NCBI GenBank assembly: GCA_948099385.1
Contig: CANUEZ040000002.1
Span: 3,508,501 to 3,572,500, forward strand
Direction: 5' to 3'
From: Fasciola hepatica
Lineage: Eukaryota; Platyhelminthes; Trematoda; Plagiorchiida; Fasciolidae
DNA: 64,000 nucleotides
The notes beneath the pieces were generated by a model. It saw only the letters and a list, made by a program, of their open reading frames with translations. It did not search any database and was not told where the DNA came from. The first letter of the stretch is position 1. The number at the start of each line of letters is the position of its first letter. Shown in pieces: positions 12,414-21,700 of the stretch. A program made the translations under genes and the position numbers.

Positions 12414-12689
12414 ATGGCCAATCGCACTCTCAACATGCAGTCCGTCACATCCGCTGATCGGGCCGACTCTGTTGACCTTGATCAGCTGAGTGGGTCCGGT
12501 CTGTCACTGGATGACGGTGACTGCGATTGGCGGGCTGATCTCATTGGTTGTGCCGATCACATAAACCTTTGCCATCTGCGTCGAAGACTTCTGTGTTTGC
12601 CGTCCGAACTGTCCTGCCGGTCGTTGCCGGTTAACTTTCTTTTGGGAATCGAACTATCCGACGATCTATGTCGCCGGTTAAATTATTGA
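12414..12689 (+). CDS. Upstream ORF (91 codons) overlapping the CDC25 start
   Basis: An ATG at 12414 opens a 91-codon frame rich in Asp and Ser at its start (SVDLDQLSGSGLSLDDGDCD) and ending at 12689. It overlaps the proposed CDC25 initiator (12668) by 22 nt in a different frame. If it lies in the 5' UTR it could restrain CDC25 translation. Alternatively it is an exon of another transcript, or chance. No domain is recognised. Whether it is transcribed cannot be told from the sequence. Confidence 0.3.
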   Translation: MANRTLNMQSVTSADRADSVDLDQLSGSGLSLDDGDCDWRADLIGCADHINLCHLRRRLLCLPSELSCRSLPVNFLLGIELSDDLCRRLNY

Positions 12690-12771
12690 AATTTGGAAGA
12701 AAGAAGGACAGTACTATGCCTGTCAGTGATACTCCTGTGACCCGACTGTCAAAAATATTCCAACAGACAAG
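12668..12771 (+). CDS. CDC25: CDC25 coding exon 1
   Basis: Encodes residues 1-34, including STMPVSDTPVTRLSKIF. The donor is AG|gtaatt at 12772, leaving two bases (ag) that complete a Ser codon with the first base of exon 2. Non-coding 5' sequence of this exon probably extends upstream. Confidence 0.75.
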
Positions 12772-15700
12772 GTAATTACTTCACACATCTTCGCTTAAAT
12801 CTGTTATCAACAGTTTTGGTGAACCTGTGGGTACTAACGGAGAACATCATGCCAAGTGTATGTTTCTGCTATTTCATAACGATGATAAACCCATTTGTAG
12901 TGAAAGGAATTTCCGAAACCATTCCAGCTGACATAGACGAAAGGTGTGATCTTGTCTTTTTCTGATACGCTATTGCAAATTCTAGTGCGAACCAGGAGCC
13001 CCCAACCAAGGGCTACACCACATGGCTCGACAGTCATGAAATTTCTAGCTCAGCTATACCTACTGGAAAATGCCTACTGGTTCGTGACTACTCAAGCAGC
13101 TATTCTTCGGGGTACTGCAGTTCATCAACTACTCAGTCGGCTCCGCCTACATGTCATGTCGAACGAGTAAGTGTTCATGATATCACGATTAATGCTCTCT
13201 AGTCTATAGGGTCTTGTCCGTCGACTGAACAGTGTTCATTGACTAACTATGCACACCAGTTTTTTGAGCCCAAAGATTCCACTAACTCCGAAGAAAACTA
13301 CCACACCATAGCAACACTTCGTCGAACGCAGTCTTGCAGTACGAGAGGGTGGCTTGCTAAGCGCCACCGGAAACAAGCATGGCCGCGTATCTCAGGAATT
13401 ACTCGTTTTTCGACTCCAGGAACCATGTCACCTTCGCAAATAATGGACACGGATTCATGTCCAGCAGCCATTCAGTCGGAGTACCAAGGAAGTTTGACGG
13501 TTCAGAAGCATCGCCGTTGTTCATTACCGCCTCTCGGGGAAATGTGTGCAACTGCGAATTGCAGTCCGACTTCGGCGACGGCTGTCGCGTTCACCAAATT
13601 TTCACTTTCACCCATCAATACCAGTGATGAAGGGACATGTGAGCCGGATGTGCATAACTTATCTTCGTTTCATCCGTTGGCAAAAAAGCAGCGTCTAGAA
13701 TCACCACATTCCTCATCATCAATACATACAAACGCTATAATTTCCGACGAGCTAGATTCAACGGTCCCACTGGAAGAGGATTCCATGAACGAGTCAGAAG
13801 TAGTACCACCAGTGTCAAGTTGTGGACGCAAAGAGGACAATACTGGACGCCGTAAGACGCTGTTTGATATGATTCGCCATCAGTCTACACCAATGTTGCC
13901 ATCCCGCGTTGCACCTGTTCTATTCTCGGTTGTACCTTCCCCACAGCCCAGTCGATCCACAGAACGTCAAGAATGTAGGCTGAGTCTCTCGCGGCGTGCT
14001 TCAGTTCCAACGGAAAAACTGTCTCATAAAGTGAGTACGGGGTAATTGCAATGCATTTTCCTTTTATGTTATTTCTCGATTTCCACCACGGCTTATCCTC
14101 AAAGCACATGATCGTCATCATCATCATCTACATACTGCGTTGAACAGTAGGGCAAGTGACTCAGCAAGCGGAAATATGCTTCGTCTGAACAAATTTACGA
14201 TGCACTTAGTAATTTCGAAATTACTATTTAATCTGCGCTCGTAGATTTTGACCAACACCCGGCATTTGTTGATGTTTGTTCGTGCCCCTTGTCTGCGTTC
14301 TACTTGCTGTTGATCAGTTCAAAGCCGTGATGCCTTTTTTCCCCTCAGAAATTCAGAATAAGGTAGTTATGAGTGATTGGTCGGTTCAGTTCAGATTGCG
14401 CATAACTTATCGTGGCTAAATGCAATGAAGCGTGTACATTTCTTCCTACTGGTTTGCTTCAGAGTTGGCGCCCACGATTGTGACTGTCCCATTTCCCTTC
14501 TTTTAGTTAGCTTCAGTTTTGCTGAAATATAAGGGTATGAAGACTTATCATGGGTATTTATCATTTCATAGTCCATAGGTGGTAGTAGACAGTAATCCAC
14601 TGTCGTCCGGATCGTTACCACATCTGACTTATTGGGATCTTATGTGGTTCTTCGCCACTCTCAGGGTTTGGTTGCCGATAATCCTCAGTAGTGCAGTGGG
14701 CCTTCGTGGCTATGGAGTAAATGTCCCTTTTACTTCACTCATGCGCAAGCATGTAATAGAAATTAATGACTGCTGCTGCCCGGTATTTAGGTGTCGATTT
14801 CTAAGCCCTGAATAATTTTACAGAAATATCTCATCAAGCATCTTTTCAATGGCATTCTTGCTTATTGTAAAAGAAATGTTCAGGCCATCAAAGTGCATTG
14901 AAACGCTCCGTTTTTTTCAGCTCACTCATTGTATGATGGCTTTCGATAATCACAGCACTCGGTTCGAAGATCGAAGGGCGCGAGCTCTGCCTGTTGTCGA
15001 TCGAACAGCATCCGGCCTGCACTGCGTCTCACCAGATACCGTCGCCGATCTCGTTTCTGGCGTCGGCGTTCATCGCAATGTGAGGCACGTGATCATAGAT
15101 TGTCGTTTTCCCTATGAATATGAGGGTGGGCATATTCAAAGTGCGATCAACATTTTCACTCACAGTGAGCTGGTTCAAGAGATTTTTAATCGTGTTCCTG
15201 CCCAACGACCCCCGGGCGCTTCCGGTCCACCGCGTCTTTTGGGCGAAGGTCTGGCCCGTCGACTTGCGTTGACACTAAAAGAACCCTTGTCTGCACCCTG
15301 TGAACCCATCTCTGACGATGAGTCATGGTTGGAAAATGATATGTTGGGCATGACAAGTTTCGGAGATGCTTCGGATTCTGAACTTGTACTGGAGCAGTCC
15401 GTGCACACTTCGCTGGCGGATAGCAGTCCGAGCAGTCGATCCGAGCCTGACATGAATGCCGTGGGTCAGGGAAGCGGGTCGAATTACGCTAGCTCACAGG
15501 AACCTCCGTTTGTGGTCATCTTTCATTGCGAGTTCTCCTCGCAACGAGCGCCGGACTTGTAAGTTAATGAGTATTTACCATGCTTAAACATTGCATTCCT
15601 TTCTACAAATTCGTTTTATTGTCGTTGCTGTATGAGACAGCATTTTTCACGGGGTGAGCCTACTGGCTCGACGAGGACTCGTTTGGTTAGTATGTCCATA

Positions 15701-18700
15701 GAGTGATAGGAAGCCCAGATGTATTTAACGTTTCATGTAGAAACAGTAAAAACCTACCTGCCCGGTCTGTATAGACAAATCAGATGCATAAATGCAGTAG
15801 GTTTTAGCAGTTTCCTTTAAAATTCCTTTTTATAGTTGACAGCAACAGCCAGTTTACAAGATTACACGAATTCATAGAAGTCACACTTTCGCTCATTTGA
15901 TGTTTTGTTGTGCCGATGTTGTTATCGACAGGCTTATTCAATCGATGTTTTCCTCCAGTTGTGTCTCAAATGTTCAAACAACCCAAATTAATAAAAGGCC
16001 TTAACGATTTTTTCCCCTGAATCTTTTTCTACATCGGTCGAATTGCACATCTACCTAGCGTCTCTTTGTTTTGAACCGTGCAGTGAGTAGTTTCATCGAA
16101 GTCACTAATCAGTACGGCAATGTAGTTTCAGTTGCTCACAAAATTATGTGGTTTCGCGGACGTAAGTATTGATGTTTTCATCTTTATCATTCTTGCATCC
16201 TTCTGTTGCTTCTCTTTCCAGAGCGACGTTTCTTCGGAGTATTGATCGAGTGTCAAATTATCATCGGTATCCGTTCCTTTACTTCCCGGAGATATACGTA
16301 ATGAAGGGCGGATATTCCGCATTTTACCGGAAGCATGCAGTGAGTCAACGTGTAGCTGCTGCACTTTATTTTTCTCGGAACTGTGCATTTCCAACTCCTA
16401 GGTCACTGCATTTGGCAGAATAGTTTTGTTCTGCGATTCATTCATTTGCCTGTGATTTCGAGAGATGGTTGATAGTCACTTGTCAACTACAAAAGCGACT
16501 GGAAATTTTGATATTCCATTTCTTCACGTTGGCACTGGTTTGTCATTTTTTAATTTTCGTTTGATTCGTGATGTTTCAACTGCTTCCTTGTAACGTGAGT
16601 CACCGATTACGTACGTGCTAAATGCAAAAGACTTCGGAACACCGATTCAGAATATAACGCTTTCCTGAATTGGTAAGAAGCGTATGTGGGCTGAAGCGCC
16701 AGAAACATTAACGTAAATACAATGGATAAAACAGAGCCATAGAACGGGGAGTGAATTAGCATGACATCCTACCCCACTAAGGAAAGACAATTAGTTTCAG
16801 CATGTACGGGGGTCATGGTAAGTAAAGGAGGAAAACGACTGACTCAGGCTTCTCTGTTGCGTAACCTACTCGGACGAGTTCTCTGTTGTCGAGTGATACT
16901 GTCTGAAATTGTGTCGGGTGTAGGATCGTTGGGCGTGGATAGGGTCATGGAATGCAGGTTTGTTTGTGGTGTACTAGGAGGAACTTCCGATATCTGTGTC
17001 AGTTCTGATTTTGGCACTAGCAAACCGCCTGTCGGAGCCAATCGTCGTACAGAAACATTCTCTTCATTGCCACTAAGCGTACTAGTGATTACAACTGACT
17101 AGATCGACTTCATCAACCATCTTATCAAGCTTAGAGGACCGGCCCATCCGTTTGAGCAATACGAGGTCTAAAACTCTTAGCCATGTTGGCAATGCAGTTG
17201 ATCGCCTGGAAAAAAGTTTAATCAATCGCCTAACTCCTCAATCGAACAGGGCAGGTTTTTAGATCGCGCCAGATGGGCCATTCGGGAAACTCCAAGGTGG
17301 CATAGTAAATCGTGCAGTTTTCTCAACTTGGCCACATCAAAAGGAGTACCACATATGTTGCGAGAGGGCGTATTTGCAACTGCCTAGTCTTTTCCGGGCC
17401 TGTAAATTATATCATAACAATACACATAGTTCAGGTCTCCATCATTGAATCTTATCATTTTTTATCTTTCTTGTTTGTCTTCCGTCGTATAGGAAGGCCA
17501 CAGACCGCTGGTCAGTGATAAGTGGTTGCCTAGGCCATAATATCGCCACTTCTGAGGGGCCTCGGCAATTACATATGCCTCTTTTTCAATAGCAGAGTGA
17601 TACCTTTCGCTGGCTGTTAGGGTACGAGAGAAGAAGACTGCGGGACGATTAATTTGGCTCGGCGAGATGGCTATTGCGACGTCCGAAACATCCCACTAAC
17701 GGGGCGCTTTGGTCCACTGTTACCACCATAGCGCTTTCTATTGTCTTTGAGGAGTTCGAAGGCACGTTTGACATCTTCTGGCAGAGGGGAGGTTGTATTT
17801 TCCTCCAACGGATTGATCTAGGCAGAGAGCGATGGTGCCCACTGCGAGTAGCAGGAAGACATACCAGTGACACGACGCAGGGACTTCATTCTTCTGGTAG
17901 TGGAATTTTGCGCAAGGGTTTCATCCTGTCAGGGCCAGGTCCCATTTCCTACGATGTCAGGTAACCAATAGTTGGATTTTGTTTGCGGCAGTCACACTTT
18001 TGGCCGTATTGAATTTTATGCCGTAATTTGCGGCTGCTTTCGGGAAACGTCCAAGGTTTCGATCGTGGTCTCCCTTGGTCACGCCGCATACTGTCACGTT
18101 GTTTATGTAAACGAACGTATGTATGACACCTTCAGCCTTCAGGATCTCGTCAGTGGTGCGTTGAAAACAGGCAACTCCGTTGGTAACCCCAAAGGATATA
18201 CGTCTGAATTGATAGAGTGCAACACGCTTCAAATGCAGTACATGGCTTCTCGTGCTCCGCGATAAGAACCTGATGGTATGCACTCTTTAAATCCGGGGTA
18301 CTGTTTATTGCATAACGAGATATATCCTCAACCATTTTGTCGATTCAAGGTAGCGGATTGGCATCCAACCGGGTGAAGCGATTGATGGTTTGGCTATAAT
18401 CCACAACCATCCTTTTCTCGTGGGTCGTGATCATAGTTACAAAAACTTGTGCTCTCCAAGGGTAGTTGGAGATGATGTCATCATTCAGAAGACGCTGGAC
18501 TTCAGCCCGTATGAAGTATTCATACTCAGCAGAATGTCTGCGGGACTTTTGTAGCGATGGGTTTGCATTCAGGCGATAAGTGATCAAATAAAGGAGGAGA
18601 CTGCACCTTGACGGCGTACAGACCCCACAGTAGAAAAGTACCGGGTTTTTCGCCGAATGGTACTTTCACCCTACCATGTAACCCGAGAAAATCATGACCA

Positions 18701-21700
18701 CGTAAAATATCAGAGCAAGGGTCATTCAACAGCAAATAGAGGCCAGTGTTTTTCGAGAGTCGCATGGTCGAACTTCCCAGCGATGGGAGTCTACAACAAA
18801 CTGCAAAACGTAGCTGTCAGAACAACCTGTGTCTATGAATGCTTGAAGTTCGACATTATTCACGTAGACTCGACTAGTCGCGCGAGAGAGACAAGGAGGT
18901 GCGGCAGCCGCCAAATCAGAAGGCGGTAGTGGATGAGCAGCCGTAGTAACGGGTGAGGTAATTGGTTTTGACCGAAATGCACGCTTGAAATGATCTGTTT
19001 CCTCACAGGCCTTGCAAATGGCATCTTTAGCAACGCACATTATACGATGATGCTTGGAATAACCATAAAAATAAGTTATTTTTCATTAACAGCAGACAAT
19101 TGATTCGATCTCGGTCGTTGGTTTCGCTGATTTTGTCACTGGTGGAGAACACCGGGATAGCAGAAGAACCGGAAGCGCTCTCAGTTGCGTAGGACTGGGA
19201 TTGTTTCTGAGCAGCCTCTGATGATCTAGCCATATCATAGACCGGTCGAAAATTTAGGGTAGATTGTTCCAGTCGTCTTGTCCGAATGCGGCATGCGCTT
19301 TGCACCTTCAAAGGGCAAAGTGATGTTACAAGACTGGACGTCAACAATTCCGAGCTTGATGCTCGATGGGGAGGTGCTGGCAGTTGTCGACCACTTCACC
19401 TACCTCGGCAGCAGCGTGACGACCGGTGGGAGCACAGAAGCAGTGCGCTCAGTTTTGTTGTATGGTTGCGGGACTTGGAGTCTGCGTGCTGAAGATATTC
19501 GTCGCCTTGAGGTTTTCGACCATCGATGTTTACGTAGTATCGCAAGGATTTGGTGAAATAGCCGAGTAAGCAACGATGAGGTCAGAAAGCGAGTATTGGG
19601 TATTAATTCAGAGAATGTTCTGTCACAGCGTAACCAGCTTAGTAGACTTCTTTGGTTGGGACACGTGTTACGTATGGCAAACACACGTCTACGGTACCGT
19701 GTCCTATTCTCCGCCCCTCCTAGGGAGTGGAAGAGACCACGTGGAGGTCAACAGATGACGTGGCAGCGAGGAATGAGAAAATGTACAGCAGACTTGAGAA
19801 AAGTAGGTGCTTCACGTCTTCGTGGTTGGGGTCCAAAAGATCCGTCTACCAGTTGGCTGGAGACACTGAAGGATATGGCTGCGAACCGCGAGCAGTGGCG
19901 ATCGTGTTGTCACTTTCTATCGAATGACAATGACTGATCGATGTGCGTTTGTACAGTTAGACTATGTATTCCGTTTGTTGTCCACTAGGGCATTCTTTCC
20001 TTTTCGCACCGCTGTAGGTCCACTCCCTGTCCATTTGTGTATTCATACTTTTTAATTCAACGTTCAGCATGGTGAGAAAGGCAGTGTTCAGTGGGGCTTG
20101 TTTAACGCTGTACGATGATGATGATGTTCGAATGGAGTTGGATTGAAGTTTGGTAATGAATGTATCACGCATTGTCACGATATTCTTCAGCAGATACAGA
20201 ACGAAGGCCATAGTCCTTTGCGAGTGTTTCGATGTTCTGAGCGAGCTGGTCTACGCTCTGTCCAATCCCTTGCATGAGCGAAAATCGCATTTCTGGGGCG
20301 CACGTACGGGGGCTGGAGGGTTGGAGTGGCATTGTCAAAAGTATGACATTCGGAGACACGTCCATAACCAATTGGAGAAAAAAAATTACGAAAATGTCAA
20401 ATTTGTCGGCTTCGAATTGCACTCGTTTCAGAAACGCGTTGAAGGTCGGCAACCAGTATGTCCACTGTTTGGTTGCATCGGGAGCGTGTATGTCAGTGTC
20501 AAATTTATCCGGGCGCAGATAACGGTCCATTTCTTTTGTCTTACTAGTTGAGTAGTGTGTAGCGTCAGCCAACAATGATGTACGTACTGTATGCAAAAAA
20601 CTTCGAAACACCGATTTAGAATATAACGCTATACTCAACTGGTAAGAAGCGTATGTGGGTTGGAACGCCAAAAAACCGGTAACGTAAATACAATGTATAA
20701 AATAAAGCCATAGAACGGGAAGTGAATTAGCATGACATGCCTGTAGGATTTACATATGGACCGTCTGCGAAGCTGCCGCTACCGAAATAATAAGACCAGT
20801 TTCGTAAGTTAAACATGATACCAAAAACTAGAAAATGGACACCAAAGGAGAAAAATACAACAAAGCAGAAACTGTTGTAGACAGTTTCATTTTCTTCCTC
20901 CCCACGCTTTTCCACCGTTGCACCGAAAGAGGTCGGTAAATCAGAAAATTTGATCGTCTTGATTGTAAGCGGAATAAAAGAATGGAGTCACGAATTTCGG
21001 ACAGGTTGAAGGTAAAAATCCTAACATTCAAATCATATGTTGGGGAGGGGGGTTACTCACATTCACTCTGATGATGAACTTTATCCTTGCGCGCCAAGAG
21101 TTTCGACCACTCCATGCTTTATTGTTGACTCGTATTTGGTTGTCGCTGGACTTGTGGTTTTGGTTCATTTGATAAATTCAGATTCTTGCATCAATGAGCT
21201 TCAGATGAATCCCGCTGGGCTGCGCCAATCAGTACTCCGGTATAGTTGTTTGAATCGGGAGGTTGATCGTCCTTAAAATCAGAAAAGTGTCGGGTTTGGC
21301 CGTCGGGCGAAGTTTGCTCGCGCGGTCTTAACCCTCATGTGTCTCCCAGCAGATGGCATCACTTGATTTTTTTACTTTTATGAAGCTATCTCGTGCGAAA
21401 GGATGAGGCAGCCACATGAATGTCTCCAGTGGCACCTGCCTAGAAGCGGTGTGTCTAGGGAAACTGTTCATGAAGCGTCTTGGGAATTAGGCACGAAATG
21501 GTGTCTCAAGCGTCGCTTGGCTTGTTCGAGCCCGTGCATAACCAGGTGTTATCTGTCGGGCAACAGGAAGTTAGTGTACTGGGAACCGATGACCAGCCTG
21601 TCAATCGAGGATGCCCAGCACATATGGATCCTATTCATCTCAAGATAAATCAGTAAAAGGAGAAAGGCAATAGTCTTATTTAGTGGCGGGCAATATTCGC

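Larger units (their letters stand above)
16608..20737 (-). mobile_element. Ty3/gypsy (CsRn1-like) LTR retrotransposon, decayed, in CDC25 intron 5
   Basis: Two direct repeats of about 159 bp bound the element. On the - strand they start TGTCATGCTAATTCAC and end near GTACGTACA, the TG..CA form of LTRs. Internal - strand sequence runs gag, protease, RT, RNase H and integrase zinc-finger, the Ty3/gypsy order. Wording of the gag and RNase H segments resembles trematode CsRn1-type elements (from memory, not a search). Length without the nested LINE is about 3.3 kb, short of a full element: the integrase core is missing. LTR identity is about 85% by eye, so it is old. No clear target duplication was found. 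Confidence 0.88.

Noticed and set aside
15175..15453. 92-codon - strand frame inside CDC25 exon 4
   Set aside because: It is the mirror of a strongly supported exon with biased codon use.
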